This document shows positions 1 through 24,243 of a DNA stretch of 64,000 bases, in pieces. Under the pieces are notes generated by a model, which saw only the letters and a program-made list of their open reading frames with translations, made no database searches and was not told where the DNA came from. Source of the DNA: Zygaena filipendulae (taxonomy: Eukaryota; Arthropoda; Insecta; Lepidoptera; Zygaenidae); contig OU015677.1 in the NCBI GenBank assembly GCA_907165275.2, positions 5,022,001 to 5,086,000 of the forward strand. The letters run 5' to 3'. How positions within the stretch are numbered: position 1 is the stretch's first letter; each line of letters opens with the position of its first letter. Made by a program: the position numbers and the translations under genes.

Positions 1-100
1 ACAATCGAACATAGAACCTCCTCCTTTTTGGAAGTCGGTTAAAAAAACATACATACAGCCGAACGCAGAACCTCCTTTTTGGAAGTCGGTTAGCAAAAAT
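1..100. repeat. Direct repeat of a short interspersed element
   Basis: Two copies of a ~50-bp unit ending in 'cctcctttttggaagtcggt' lie side by side. Related words recur near 7000 (cgacttcaaaaaaggag) and, inverted, near 35770 (aggaggttccgtgttcggc). This marks a dispersed element, truncated by the window edge. Its class is unknown. Confidence 0.5.
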
Positions 101-165
101 AAATTCTGCGCCATCTTTGATTCCCCCAAAAACTCTAAAATATTTTTTTATACCTATTTTTTCAG

Positions 166-368
166 CGTACGAGGTTGTCCGTCGCACGTGCACATCCCAG
201 CTACAGATCAATCTGTTCATGGTGGACCATGTATGCATGATGGAAAGTACAGGCAATGGCCACATGTGTTTTTGTGAGGAGGACATGTGCAATGACGCAT
301 CGACAGTCGGCACAACACTGGCCCTAGTCGCGGCACTAGCGCTCGTAGCATGTGCATGCCTCAGGTGA
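166..368 (+). CDS. Last coding exon of a Ly6/quiver-type GPI-anchored protein (partial)
   Basis: The exon starts after the acceptor ttttttcag|CG and runs to TGA at 366-368. The 67 residues hold the C-terminal half of a three-finger Ly6/uPAR domain: cysteines in VRRTC and DHVC, then the pattern [10 protein letters not shown], which matches the family's closing C-x-C-x(4)-C-N signature. The last ~20 residues ([20 protein letters not shown]) are a hydrophobic tail of the kind replaced by a GPI anchor. Family members in insects (quiver/sleepless, boudin, crooked and others) act at the cell surface in septate junction assembly or in modulating ion channels. The signal peptide and first fingers lie upstream of the window, so the member cannot be named. 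Candidate AATAAA signals lie near 815-845. Confidence 0.8.
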
Positions 369-1607
369 AGTAGGAAGCTAGTGATGCCCGCTTGGGACCG
401 TCGATCTATCAGATTTGCTCTCTGACGCCGTTGGGTTTTAAAATTTAAAAATATTCGACCATGGAACAGTGCAGTTGACGTTCGTCGTTTTTTTTTTATC
501 ATCGATAATTTGATCGACTGTTTCAATCGGGTGGCCCAACCCTAGTTGAGATTTGATTTCTTCGTCCAATCGTAGTCTGTAGTTTCTAGGCTTGGAAAAG
601 TTTAGTTTTTAACAACAATATTTTATTTTTATTTAATTCAATTCGACGTAAAGTTGTGTGTATACTATTTTATATGTTAGTTGATAACGAGGCAGTGTTG
701 TGAAAACTAAATTTTCCAAGTGTATCGATACTTTTTATCATCCTACGCCACTTTTCTCATGTTCGGCAATTTTGCTCTAAAAATATTAGGTATAAGATAT
801 TTGAAAATTGTAGTAATAAAAAATTGTAGTTAGAATAAAACAATAAATGAAGTTTTTCCAATATTAGGTAAGTATGATTAAAATTAAAATAATTTTGCGT
901 GTAAATATTGCTCAGGTATTCCATTGATATCATGTTTTGCAAATTTTAAAAAGTGAACGGCGTAATTACTAAAATAAAACATTTTTAAATTTTATGTTTG
1001 AGAAGAAAACCGGATGACAATAGAGACGTGACATTCACAAGAATTACAATATCTAGTACATATAGATAATTTGAATTAGGCTTTAAACGATTCAATAGCG
1101 TATTGGCGCAGGAATATTAGACCAATTTCGATTTGCTCATAGTTTTAAACAATATAGTAGGTATGAGAAATGATTATTTAGGTTATAAAAGGGAAGTTAG
1201 GTCGAAGCAAACTAGCTAGAACTGCCGTATATTAGATGGGGATTACCAGCACTCGTGTTAGGCCTTCAATGGAATCCATGGAATATCTATACCATAACTG
1301 TATACAGTAAGGACCATAATATAACGTTACGTCGACCATAACGTCGTACTATAACTATCTATACTGGATGTTATTTTGCGTTCGTGCCAAAGTTATGGAT
1401 GTTACTGTACTGCTAATATAAAAACCGTAACATTTTTATTTTATCGATATCGATATTTTTTTATCGACTCCGGTAACATTATCGTAAAGCATGCGATCTA
1501 GTGAAAATGAGGTATGTGTAAACCTCAATCTTCGGTCCCTAAACAAAAAATCTATCCAGCTATTCGTCAATAAAATATTAATCAATGTTTGAAAAGAAAA
1601 TGAAATG
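369..1607. other. 3' UTR of the Ly6 gene and AT-rich non-coding DNA
   Basis: No convincing exon on either strand. The first few hundred bases are probably 3' UTR of the Ly6 gene; AATAAA hexamers occur near 815-845. Confidence 0.5.
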
Positions 1608-1822
1608 AATATTGAGTTATGTTTTTGGTCCATAAATTGCTTCCAATTTACGGTCGGTGAGTGATAGGGAGAGCGAGTAATCACACTACACCAAATTGTA
1701 CCCTAAATTGACTACTCTAGGTTACATTTTAATGTAGTGTGATCACTCGCTCTCTCTCTCACTCACCGACCCTAAATTGGAAGCAATTTAGGGACCAAAA
1801 ACATAAACATAACTCAATATTT
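1608..1822. repeat. Foldback element with ~80-bp inverted arms
   Basis: The left arm begins aatattgagttatg and passes through ggtcggtgagtgatagggag to tcacacta. The right arm begins tagtgtga, passes through ctctcactcaccgaccc and ends cataactcaatatt. The arms match over roughly 80-90 bp around a ~40-bp loop, as in a small foldback MITE. Confidence 0.75.
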
Positions 1823-3030
1823 CACTCATAAATTTAGCAAGAATGTAAATTTACATCGAGTATAATAATAATTATACTAGACTTTAAAAAAGTTATCAGC
1901 TATTTCCGATTTGGTATTGGTCAGAAACGCAATGTTCTTTGTTGCATTTGTAGTGATGAAATATAACTTTGGATATCGATATCGACAGGTACGTTTGAAT
2001 TTTTACATAAAAGTACAAGTGGTGTGTGGAATGAATGGTGGTTTATCGGATAGATGGAATTCCATAACTAATACCTAGATAATTTTTTTTTTACAATTAG
2101 CTGAGATGATGTCACTTGCGTTCGAACAATGAGCAAACAATGAGCTTGAACTGTCAGTAAAAGAAGACATCGATCGTGAGGAAATCATAACATGATAGTA
2201 GATAACTCTCCAGTATTAACTAAAATAACGGTGTGTTCCGGCACCCTCACTTGAAAGCCAGTTTCCATTCTTGGATAGGTTTGTTCAGATTCGAAGACCT
2301 AATGGTGCTGGCTGGTTATGAATAAAAAAACCGTTACCGAAAAAAAAAATTCTTTCAAATGTCAGAACAAGTTTAAATTCAGCCTACAATGAAAGTTAAA
2401 ATTTCTAACACCGGCAAAATGAAATCTCATGCATCCTGTGTATCTTAGGTTAGGTTTTGAGAAAAAATTTGAATAACCAGCAGGTGTGTTGACTTAACGG
2501 AACCGAAAAGCTGTAGCTTTTTGAAAAACTTTAATCACGATGTGCATAAATATTTGGCAGTAATAATAATTATTAAAAAATGCTAGCAAATAGAGGTTGT
2601 AAGTGAAGTTGAATGAGACACTTCGATAAATAAATTAGCATAGTTTTAGGGCTACATCCACCACATATCTAGGTATTATACAAAATGGAGGATTTTTCTA
2701 TAAAGATAGATAGGTAAGTATAATAATTTCTGAATACCTTTGTTTATATTTTATTTTTTTTTCAAAAATTACATAACCACTCACCTTTTTCGCTTCGTTA
2801 TAAATAAAATTATTCACATTGGTCCTGCCCTTCTTCCATCATCTCTATGACAGCCCATCAAAATTACGCCCGTTAAATTTTGACCTTACATACTGTATGT
2901 AAATTCAGAATTACAGTGCACTCTATTTTGATGTAATCTTATACTGGTCAGGTATAGCGATATTTTACTGGCAATTTTCATTCATTTAAGAAACATTTAT
3001 GTGGCGATGAGTAGATTAAATATATTTTTT
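1823..3030. other. Non-coding, AT-rich
   Basis: No exon with coding character and splice sites was found on either strand. The longest open frames are short and of low complexity. Confidence 0.5.
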
Positions 3031-3310
3031 AATACAGTTGCTCAAAAAGTGGCATATTGCAGGGACGTATAGCGTTCGGGAAGTGGGCTATTACATACTC
3101 GAGCTTTTTCTTTACCTTTTCCGAACTCGTGCGTTCTCTTTCCCAACTGTCAAAAATGGCGAAACGACTTTGACACACTTTTTGTATTGCGCAACGTAGG
3201 TTTCGTATTACTAATACGACTAGCGCCATCTCTTGATCACAGTTGGAACTTAGTTGAGTTTGTGTTTTTATTATTTTATTAAATTGCTTCATTTTTTCGC
3301 AACTGTATTA
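3031..3310. repeat. TIR element (~280 bp), MITE-like
   Basis: The left end aatacagttgc is mirrored at the right end by gcaactgtatt. The interior is mixed sequence. An 87-residue reverse-strand frame inside it has no recognisable domain and is taken as chance. Confidence 0.5.
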
Positions 3311-3730
3311 AAAATAGTTGTTCAGTACACGTGCGGAACCGTCATTGCAAAGAGTTCCGACAAATGTCGACCCGAGCCGAGGCGCAGCCGAAGGTGAGCC
3401 TTTCCGCACTTGTAATGAAATATACTATTTTCTGACAGAGAACAGCTAGATAAAAAGAGAATCGTTTTCATACTGTTAGTGCAGTATGAAAACAAATTTA
3501 AACCGTTGTCGCTGGATGATTTATCAAAGAAACTCGTGCTTACGTTCATTAACGTATTGTGAAAAACGTTATTTATCTACGCATTTACTTTGGCTTTATG
3601 TAATAATTAAGATGCCATTAAGGAAAGATTTACGGATTCATGAGCATGCGCTCTTAACCGTTTGCCTTCCTTGTCAATATATTATTTTCTCTTTGCTTCA
3701 TAACGATAGAGAATGGTAACTAGGATCTAA

Positions 3731-3967
3731 CCGCCGCACTCAGAGTCGCCTTTAATGATTACTTAGTTAAGTATAGATTTTTAAAACAAAACTGCCGCAA
3801 TCAGACAAGTTTAATAAATTAATGTTAATTGGCATTTAACTAATTAAGTTAAATCTAATTAAATTCCAATTAAAATTAATTTACCGAACGTCTCTGATTG
3901 CGGCAGTTTTGTTTTAAAAATCTATGCTTAACTAACTAATCATTAAAGTCGACGCTGAGTGCGGCGG
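3731..3967. repeat. Foldback MITE, family F1, copy 1
   Basis: About 237 bp, almost wholly palindromic. It begins ccgccgcactcagagtcg and ends cgctgagtgcggcgg. The arms (~100 bp each) include aaaactgccgcaatcaga and its complement. Two more copies lie at 13885-14121 and 26319-26551. Confidence 0.85.
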
Positions 3968-5594
3968 TAAATCTAATTGCTAATGTATTACCTCCACTTT
4001 GTATAATCGCTAACTACCTATATATTTTAAAACAATTAATTTAGGAACATAAACACCAAATAAAGTTTTAACATAATGTATATAGTAATATCATTAAATA
4101 ATTTAAGACATTTCTTTCAATAACATTTATTAATAATAATATTAGTACAAAATAATTTATTCGTCATCATTTAAATCATTAGCTTGGTAATTATCAAACA
4201 ATAATTGTTTTGAATAAATCACGATTTTTTTAAAATTGAAATTACATATATTAAATCAGTGATGACAAAAACCACTTAAGTCAAATCTAAAGGAGTAAAG
4301 TAGTAAGCGTTAGTGAGGTGGCATTTTTTTTAGGTTTAGATATCGATAAATTAGCGAAACGTTTGTTTTTAATAAACAATTTCACGTTAAAAATTTACTA
4401 AGATAACAGAAACTCATTAATGAAATAATAAAATATAGCATATCATCTATTTTTAAGGTTATAAAAAGTAAAAAAGTTCATATTTAAGATTATGGACAGT
4501 TTTCCCTTATGACATTAAGATCCTACATCGTTTTAAAGAATCTTCCTTAAAGAAATTGTTATTTAATTGTATATTGGCACTTCTATCATCGTATTTCGTC
4601 TTTCAAAAAAACTAGGGTCAATATGACTAACGATCTTTTTATCTTATTGAAGATATATTGAATTACCTGCGTATGTTTCAACTGTCCTTGTTACAAAATC
4701 AAATTTCAGCACTTGCGCTTTAATATTTATTCGTTTTTAAATTTTAAAATGAGTCTTTCTAGACTTAAAAGCTCTAAGTTTATGTCGCCATAAACTCGGA
4801 TACCGTCAAATAATATAATTTGTCACTACATTCGATCATAATAACATCGCATGAATCGATTGTTCATTCAGTCAAATGAATATTTACTTACTAACGATTA
4901 AGTCGTAAAAGAATTTGTACCATCAAAAGCATTCAAAATTATGTCTAGTTGACCTTTGTGCATGTAACACAGCACTTTAGTAACGCTTTCCACATGATAG
5001 TTATCGCATTGGAATGCAAAAAAAAACATTGAAGATAGTATTTGAGATAGCTGTTATTAGTTTTACAAAGAAAGAGATATCAGGAGATAAAAAACCCCGT
5101 GAAACGGTAGGCTTTAGGTTCTCACAAACAACCTAAATAGCTTTTAGCTCTCCGTACCTTATGCTTCCGTTTCTAGATTGCGTCAAAGCTGAAAAAAGAT
5201 AGATCTAGCTCCTTACACTCTATACTGTTTGAAATACAGCTTACCCCATTTTGTTACTAGTTAAGAAAACTAACTAAAGATCTGGCAATAAGTCTCACTC
5301 ACTCGGCTTAAAATTTGAACTTATGCGTTTATAGTTTAAATTTTCTTGTCATATTATATCTATTATAGTTCAGTAATGGAGTACTTAATTGAAGTTTATA
5401 TATCAGCAGTAAATTTATGTAACAGCTAACTCAAACTATGTAACAATTCTTTTATCTACATAGAAATATTTAAAACAATAAATAAATAGTAAGACTTAAT
5501 TATAACGAAAAGAAATCAACTTTACCTACTATAAATCGCTTTAATTTTAAATAATATTACAATCTAGTATTTACATTATAAGATTGCTATGTAG

Positions 5595-5729
5595 TGTTGA
5601 AATATATTTTTTTGATAAAATCCTCGGTTTGTGGCATAAATCATTAACAGTCAGGTTATCTATTCTAACGTACGCGAGTTTTTGTGTGTCAGTATCTCCT
5701 TAGTTTGTATAAAAAGTATATTTCAACAC
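5595..5729. repeat. Short TIR element
   Basis: Ends tgttgaaatatattt and, inverted, aagtatatttcaaca enclose ~135 bp. Terminal inverted repeat of about 13 bp. Confidence 0.4.
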
Positions 5730-6639
5730 ATTTATGCTAAAAATCTTCTTCCTTCACATTAATAAGTGCAATACACGTAAATATAGGCTGTTTATTAACT
5801 CAATAGTCGGTTAGAAATTTTAAAGTCCATACACTGCATCGGGCTTGATCACATGTTATGACTTATAAGGTTTTAAATATTGGTTTTTTTAGTGACTGCA
5901 TTTAATTGAAACTTTCAATCAAATAACCATTTTCTACAGTGACAGGTATGAAGTGATATTTTATCGATGTCGATAAAAACCTTTTCTCGTCACTAACAAT
6001 ATACATATAGCTAAAAGTTAAAAATTACCAATTATCTGCAGATTCTAATGCATGGGTCCAAAAAAACCCTAAAGATTGATAAATAAGTTTTGGATCGTGT
6101 CAGCATGTATTTTAGCTATTGGAGAGTAATATAAAATAATTATTTTTAATGTTTGGATAAGACGTTTGCTAGAACAAGAATCCTTTAAGAAAACCGATTT
6201 TTTAACTTACCATGCCTACATGATTAATAAAATACTACATGGTTTTCTCATATTGCAAATACCAAAATAAAAAAAATAAAAAAATATTTTCCATTATTTA
6301 AATTTTATTATTCACAAGATAAGATTTTTTTTTTTTACAAAAAAAAATTACTATATTACTAAGAGAAAATAGTTTTTGTTATCTAGTTTCGTTTTATCCA
6401 AGCAAACAAAGTTTTATAAACGAAATAAACTTCTTGCACTGTCTTGTCAACTAAAAAGCTGTTTGGCTTTGGTATTTAACAACAAGCAAATACATCACAT
6501 ATCTACTTACGACACTGTTGGGTCGACTATCTGGAAGTTATCTCGCATATTGCATTGACAGCTATTGAAAAACATATCTACCACCACCACCATCTTTACC
6601 AATCATATTATAACGATTAATTATTAGTTTGTTGTCAAC

Positions 6640-6705
6640 TTGGCTAAGGGGGCAGGTATAAATCTAACGGTCGCCGGTTCGATCCCAGATGAAAAGTAAA
6701 CGTTT
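6640..6705 (+). repeat. tRNA-like SINE fragment
   Basis: The stretch ggtcgccggttcgatccc contains a pol III B-box-like core (GGTTCGATCCC). No tRNA cloverleaf can be folded around it, so it is read as the head of a tRNA-derived SINE. Confidence 0.4.
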
Positions 6706-8438
6706 ATATTCTGTTTAGTACTTATTTAGTACGTTTATGTGTTCATTATATAGTTACCATGAGTACTCAGTAGGTATGTATTTAAACAAATAAACTTTGT
6801 CTCTTTGTTTTTCAATCGCTGCTTTGATAATATACGACAATTAACTAATTGCTCTTTCTGAGAACAGAACTTGTTCTAGCAATTTTCTGTATTCTCAAAA
6901 GAAAACCCAAATTGTACAAGAAAACACTATGTGGCTTGTCTGTTATTATTTTCTCATGTTTATTACAATGGTTCATTTTATTTTTATAGGACATCCATTT
7001 TTAAACGACTTCAAAAAAGGAGAAAGCTCTCAATTCATTTCTATTTATTATAAATACGATAGTAGGTACTTATTTCAGTAACTTTTTAACTGATTTTTTT
7101 ATAATTATTTTTCCACTACTTCCAGGCGTCCTACTCCTGTTTTATTAGATACTGTTATGTATTGATATGTATATTAGAAAACTTACAAAAAAGGTTTTAA
7201 CATTATGAAAATTTCCTCTATTATAATTTTAACCATGCGAAATAATTTTTACTATAACTTTGGACGAAATTTTTATAAAAGTTTCGTACAAGCTGTTTAA
7301 AAGTTTGGTTAAGATTAAATATAATTTTGAAGTCGGTTTTTGATGAACATTTTATTATATTTATTTTTGCAAGTGTTTAAAATGTGTAAGGTACATTAAA
7401 AATTTAAACGATTTAAAATAATGAATGTTTTATTTAAGTACTTAAGGTTTTTTTTGTACGAACGAAATTAACTCAATACTGTTTAAAAGCAATATAAGAT
7501 GTAAATGTTACGGAAACATGTGAAAATATAAGTAGGTACCGTATATATTTTGTTTCATGTTCACACCAAAGCATTGCTTCAAGCCTTGTAATAAGAAACG
7601 GCGTACCTAAATAATTTATTTAAAATGTTTTGTCAGATATTAAAAAGTGCCATAATTATAGAGAATTGTTATAAAAAGAAATTGTTTTATTGTTATTTGC
7701 CTCATATAATCTCAAACATCATCTGTAATCGATTTCGCTAGTGATGGAAGAGTAACCTATTTATGAAATATACCTACTTTAAAATTCGTTTGGTCGTTTA
7801 CATCAGTGTCGAATACGATCTTTAAATATTATTACTCTTTTATGTTACACCTGTATATCTATTATGAGAAGGTATTTCATGAATTTTACAAAAAAGAAAG
7901 TATATGATTTTATTAAAAAAAACCACTTGAAAATATTAATTTAAAAATAAATATAAGTAATGTGAAAAGTTTTATGATAACCTACTTTGCTATTCCAATA
8001 GAATTGACGAATTAAGCATTCCTCAACTCCTAAATCAGTGGTGACGTTTTTATGATAAAAAAAAAAAAAAACAAATTGTAATTAAAAACAAAAACTTTAA
8101 TTGCATGAAAAAGAACTTGCGACCATAAAGTTTATGTAAGTAGGCATTTATTATATTTACAAGTGGGATAATATATCGATAACAAGCTATCGACACTTTC
8201 ACACCACTACAAAACTTAGGAGATTTGAAAAACTTTATCGGTAGGTGATATAATACTTATTCCATGTTAATGATGACCTAATTGCTAAGTATTAGGTTTG
8301 AATTAGAGGTGGGTAATATTGTTAACAACAGTGTACAAATCTATTTCAATGTAAATAACCGACTAAGAAGAATCGCCATCTTGAAACTCCGTCAAAAACT
8401 CCAAATAGGCATGATGACAATTCAACGTATAAAAATAA

Positions 8439-8730
8439 AAATTCTATTTAGTCCGTCAGTAGGATAGTAAAAAATAATAGACACGTATTTTTTTCTTTTT
8501 CGCATTATTGAAAAAATACTCAGATAAACCGCATTAAAGTTTAGGAGTCGGGAGGTCGCGAGTTCGCTACGTCATAACTAAGTACAAAGTGTAGGTACCT
8601 AGGTGTGACGTCACACGGAATTTCAACTCAATGTATCGAAATTATTTTTTGATTACGTAAAAAAAGGAAAAATACGTGTCCATTAATCTACAAGACGGAC
8701 TAAAAATTAAAATTTAGTCATCGTGCCCAC
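8439..8730 (+). mobile_element. MITE family M1 copy 1
   Basis: Carries the M1 hallmarks: tagtccgtcag near the left end, cacgtattttt, a CRE-like word (gtgacgtcac) in the centre, and gacggactaaaaatt at the right. The central left CRE is degenerate (tacgtcat). Confidence 0.75.
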
Positions 8731-8737
8731 AGGCTAT

Positions 8738-9065
8738 ATTTGACTACTTTTGATTTTCTAAATTTTATTTAGTCCGTCAGTTAGATAATAAAAAAATAAT
8801 GGACACGTAGGTATTTTTTGCTTTTTCAAATCAATGAAAATATACCTTGATAAAGCGTATTAAAGTTTGGGAGTGGGGGCTCGTAACGTCATACGCAGTT
8901 AAAACTGCGCCTGCTTGTGTGACGTCACGCGGCATTTCGACTCAACGTATATAGATCCGTTATTTTTTGCTTAGACACGTGAAAAAAGAAAAAGTACGTG
9001 GGTGTCTGATATTTTTTATGAATCTAAAAGACGGACTAAAAATTAAAATTTAGTTATCATGCTCA
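8738..9065 (+). mobile_element. MITE family M1 copy 2
   Basis: In tandem with the previous copy. It ends ~27 bp from the aldo-keto reductase stop codon, so it makes up most of that gene's 3' flank. It provides a reverse-strand AATAAA at 8764-8769. Confidence 0.8.
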
Positions 9066-9091
9066 TTATTATAGGTATTAACTATGGGAAT

Positions 9092-20350
<11,259 letters not shown>

Positions 20351-20376
20351 GGTACCTCGCCAGCGAGACGTGAAAC

Positions 20377-20381
20377 ACTGA
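20377..20381 (-). promoter_or_regulatory. Possible initiator of the aldo-keto reductase gene
   Basis: The minus-strand word TCAGT fits the arthropod initiator and would give a 5' UTR of about 29 nt before the ATG at 20350. The ATG context (gtaccATGG) is good. No TATA box is evident. Weak evidence, since the word is short. Confidence 0.25.
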
Positions 20382-20519
20382 TGAGCGACCATACTCACCT
20401 CCCACAGACCTCTGGCTCAATTCCGCTCACGTAAAAGACTGCGGCCCGTTGCGTCATCGATTACCTAAGGGTCCTCGCAAAGACCCCCGGAGCCACAACA
20501 GAGAAAATCCTTACTATTA

Positions 20520-20765
20520 TAATATTTTTAGTCTCCTATCTAAACTCATTACTCATATTTTAAATAGGTAAAGTTTGTGAATTGTGAGTTTGTGACGTTG
20601 TAACTTTTAGGGGGTAATCTCCGGATCTACTGAACCGATTTTGAAAATTCTTCCACTTATCGAAAGCTACGGGAGTTCCGAGTGACATAGGGTACTTTTT
20701 ATCCCGAAATTCCCACGGGAACTCCGAAATTACCCCAGGTGAAACCGCGGGAGACAGCTAGTCAT
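20520..20765 (-). repeat. S1 element copy (reverse)
   Basis: Reads ttcccacgggaactccgaaa and ggtgaaaccgcgggagacag at its right end. A tail variant with ctactgaaccgattttgaaa marks a subfamily seen again near 37650 and 42140. Confidence 0.6.
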
Positions 20766-20877
20766 CCGATAAAATCGCTATTAGAGTGGATATCGAACTT
20801 TATCGGAGCATGTAACAGTGTTTTGGTTTCTCCCTTTCAGATGATGTTAAAGCATGGTGGTATAAGCACGTATAAAA

Positions 20878-20990
20878 ATAGATAAGTAATGAAATATGAA
20901 ATGAATGAAATGAAATAAACTTTATTTGTTACGACAATCGTTAATATATGAAATAACATAAACAAGCACAACCAGCGTGTCGCAACAAAA
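20878..20990 (-). repeat. LINE 3'-tail-like fragment
   Basis: gaaatgaatgaaatgaaata followed by aactttatttgttacgacaa. This is typical of the reversed simple-repeat 3' tail of an insect non-LTR element. Confidence 0.4.
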
Positions 20991-21184
20991 CGGCAACCAG
21001 CTCAGCATAAGTCGGAAGTAAAGCAAACTATAGAAAACTAAAAGCGGGGCGGGGGCTAAAGTGGGAAAATATGATTTTGATTACTTTTACTCCAATATCA
21101 CTGTGTGAATATCACTGAATATCACTGAATCGTGGTATTTTTGGGATTGTCGTCATTAATTTGTTCTACACAAAAGGCTCATAA

Positions 21185-21360
21185 TGCAAATGTGAGTTGG
21201 TTTGTTACGCTTTCACGACCCAACGGCTCAACCGATCATAACGAAATTTTGCCTACATGTTGTCAAGAGTTTAGAGAAGGACACAGGATACTTTTTATCA
21301 AGGAATTCCCGCGGAAATTCTGAAATGATCCCGGTTGAAATCGCGGGGAACCGCTAGTAA
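21185..21360 (-). repeat. S1 element copy (reverse)
   Basis: Holds cacgacccaacggctcaacc, atcaaggaattcccgcggaa and gaaatcgcggggaaccgcta. Confidence 0.6.
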
Positions 21361-21856
21361 AAGATAATTTGAGTAGGTCCAGTATAACTAATGCCGATAT
21401 AATACTGCGTGTAAAATCTAGTAAAAGATAATACTAGTTAAAAAAACCTCGGATGACCAAGTAGTAAGTGCGTATCGAATACCAATATAATATATTTTGT
21501 GTGGCGATTGCAGAGACCTTTATCCATGTAGGAGTTGTACGGATTTTTTTTCGTATGTAGAATTGGTTCTCGGGTTATTTTAACTTTCTCGATGATAAAG
21601 CGTCATACAAACACAGATAACCCCAAGTTAGGGCTTCGTCTGGAGACAAGTACAATCTAAGAATTGTACCTATTCTTTATAATGTTTTACTAGCTGCTTT
21701 CGCCGCGGTTTTGCCCGCGACAATTTCAAAATACCCTCGGGAACTTCTAATTATGTTGGTTTGTATTGGGATGAAAAGCAACCTGGGCAAGGTATTCACT
21801 ATGACCATAACACGCCGCGCTAAGATAAGACGCCGCAAAAACTGTCTTTCTTCTTC

Positions 21857-22211
21857 TATACAACGTGTTAATGAATTAACTGAAAACTAGAAAGTAGTTT
21901 GCTCAGAATCAACTAGCGAATCGATCGCACTATGTTTTAATATAGGTTATATTTTTTCATTTTTACTAGCCGATGTCTAAATTATTTATAATACAATATT
22001 GGGCGCGTACGCCGCCCGCACAAAAAGAATTCGAACCGGTAGACGCGGGCGTAGCGCTTGGAATTTGGTAGATAGGTCACCTCCAAACTAATGTTGAATA
22101 ACTTTTGAAGTATAAATATTTTCGACCTAAAATATATTTTAATCATATTATTGTTTATTTTTTTAAATGGGGTGTATCAGATTTTCAGTTAATTCATTAA
22201 CACGTTGTATA
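21857..22211 (+). mobile_element. 355-bp TIR element, family M2, copy 2
   Basis: Same ends and same length as the copy at 10192. Both contain the gattcgaaccggta-like word (here attcgaaccggtagacgcg). Confidence 0.85.
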
Positions 22212-22224
22212 ATAAAATCATTGG

Positions 22225-22540
22225 TAAGGATATAAATTACGTGTCACGTTGTTTGTCCGTGATAACTCCTGAACTAATGAACCGATTTTAACTTTTAATT
22301 TTGCACACCGTGTGCATTTTACTCTAACTTGAGAGACAGGGTAGTTTTTATATCGGAATTCCCGCGGGAACTCCGAAATTAACGCGAGGGACAGCAAATC
22401 ACCGAAACGGTTGGAACTATTTTGACGGGACTTTCGTTGGCTGATGTTATAATATGAGTAACTTAAAACTTCAACCAGAGTTATTGCGGGAAATCCGTAA
22501 CTCACGTCCGTGAAATCGCGGGGCACAGCTAGTAATACCT
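22225..22540 (-). repeat. S1 element copies (reverse), tandem
   Basis: First copy with tail acgtgtcacgttgtttgtcc and core aattcccgcgggaactccga. A second partial core ends gtgaaatcgcggggcacagc. Confidence 0.55.
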
Positions 22541-22599
22541 ACTTACTCGAAATACAGAAAAACATATTTTATATTAAAATTTCTACTAAAGATAAACAT

Positions 22600-22700
22600 T
22601 TTAGATACGACCCAGACTGTGAAGTTGAACCCGGAACCTCTTGATTAGGGAGGTGGCATTATGGTAGCCACTGCGCCACGCCAACTCATTTCTCTCTGAA
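22600..22700 (-). mobile_element. tRNA-derived SINE (reverse, fragment)
   Basis: On the minus strand: gttggcgtggcgcagtggct (A-box region), then aagaggttccgggttcaact (B box). Same family as the copy at 10590. Confidence 0.55.
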
Positions 22701-22814
22701 TAGACACTACAGACAAACTTACTGAAACTGCTCATAAGTTTCATGCTTAGTGAGGATCCACACGTATTATAAGCCAATCCTAATTCCTAATTCCTAATAA
22801 TATTATAAATGTGA

Positions 22815-23040
22815 AAGTGTGAAGAAGAAGAAGAAGAAGAAGAAAATACATTTATTTCAGCACAACACACAAGAAAAAGATACAAACACAAGCAATGCCT
22901 AATCTAAATTTGTACACAATATATATCTCTTGCATGCTCTGCCGAATGGGTCACCAACTCACCATTAGCTAGGTGCTGCGGGTGGTACACCTAGCGCTGG
23001 TTTTCAGTTGGCAGCCCGTTGTCACGCACGGACGGGGGTA
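22815..23040 (-). mobile_element. LINE 3' end with (GAA)n tail, reverse
   Basis: A (gaa)n run at 22820-22846 is followed by atacatttatttcagcacaa and a conserved stretch with ggtgctgcgggtggtacacc. This has the layout of a reversed non-LTR 3' end. Confidence 0.5.
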
Positions 23041-23089
23041 ACAAAAGAAGAGGAAAAAAATATAATATCGTACTTATTTGGATAAATAT

Positions 23090-23312
23090 AAATGTGGATT
23101 TGGATAAAAATAAAAGTGTGGATGTTTGGATGTTTAGATGTTTGGATGTTTGTTACTCAATCACACAAAAACGGCTGAACGGATTTGGATGATATTTGGC
23201 ATGCACTTTGTTAGGGATATAGAGAAAGACATAGGGTACTTTTTATACCGGAATTCCCGTGGGAACTCCGAAATTACCGCGGGTGAAACCGCGGGGCACA
23301 GCTAGTTGTATA
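23090..23312 (-). repeat. S1 element copy (reverse, nearly full)
   Basis: Tail tttggatgtttggatgtttg, core ggaattcccgtgggaactcc, head accgcgggtgaaaccgcggg. Confidence 0.7.
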
Positions 23313-23704
23313 AAAAAATCTTTGATTCCGACTAATTACTATTTAAAATCCATCACGGCGTCTCACACGTGACTCCGCGGCCATCTTTTTTTCTGCTCAA
23401 ACCTACCAGACCTACCAAAATGTTTATAGTTTCAAATATTTTTTTTTTAAATACAATAACCAAGCAATAAGAATCTTAACTCCTTGTATTAGAGTTTTTA
23501 GCGGTTTTTTACAGCTGACTCGTACAACACCGGATGCATGCGGCTAAGCTTGTTTGTAAATATAGGTAATTGTTGAACTTGATGGGGTACAGTGAATGTG
23601 AAAATGCTTTCGTTGTATATAAACCCCCAAGAGGGCAAAACGGGTATTTGAGAGGGTGTTATATTCTGTGTTTTTCTTAGATTAATTGAAGATAATGATT
23701 AAAT

Positions 23705-24030
23705 AGGGATGTGGACTACTTTTAAAAATCAAAATTCTAATTAGTCCGTCAGTTAGAAAATAAAAAAACAATAGACACGTATTTTTTGCTTTTTTAAATA
23801 AATTAAAATATACAGAGATAAAGCGCATTAAAGTTTAGGATGAGGAGGTCGTGAGGTCACTATCAGCAAAACCGCTATACAAACTGTCAGAATAGTGACG
23901 TCACGCGAAATTTTAACTCAATATATCGCCGTTATTTTTTGAATACGTAAAAAAAGAAAAAATACGTGTCCAATATTTTTTAATAATCTACAAGACGGAC
24001 TAAAAAATAAAAAATAGTCAACATGCCCAT
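23705..24030 (+). mobile_element. MITE family M1 copy 5
   Basis: Ends gggatgtggactact and tagtcaacatgccca. One CRE intact (gtgacgtcacgcg); the other is degraded to gtgaggtcac. Confidence 0.8.
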
Positions 24031-24054
24031 TATGTTTGTATATTTTTTTTATAC

Positions 24055-24210
24055 TTTACCAGCTGTTCCCCGCGGTTTCACCCGCGTTAATTTCGGAGTT
24101 TCCGCAGAAATTCCGGGATAAAAAGTACCCTATGTCCTTCTGTGTAACCCTGACAATGTGTATGCAAAATTTCATGATGATCGGTTGAGCCGTTACGGCG
24201 TGAAAGCGTA

Positions 24211-24243
<33 letters not shown>

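Larger units (their letters stand above)
3968..8438. other. 4.5-kb AT-rich intergenic region without recognisable genes
   Basis: Both strands were read for splice-flanked exons and conserved motifs; none was seen. The region contains a small TIR element (5595-5729), a tRNA-like SINE fragment near 6640-6705, and scattered pieces resembling the element at the left window edge. It may hold regulatory DNA, but nothing specific can be supported. Confidence 0.45.

Noticed and set aside
3029..3292. 87-residue minus-strand frame
   Set aside because: Lies almost exactly within a TIR element and shows no protein motif.
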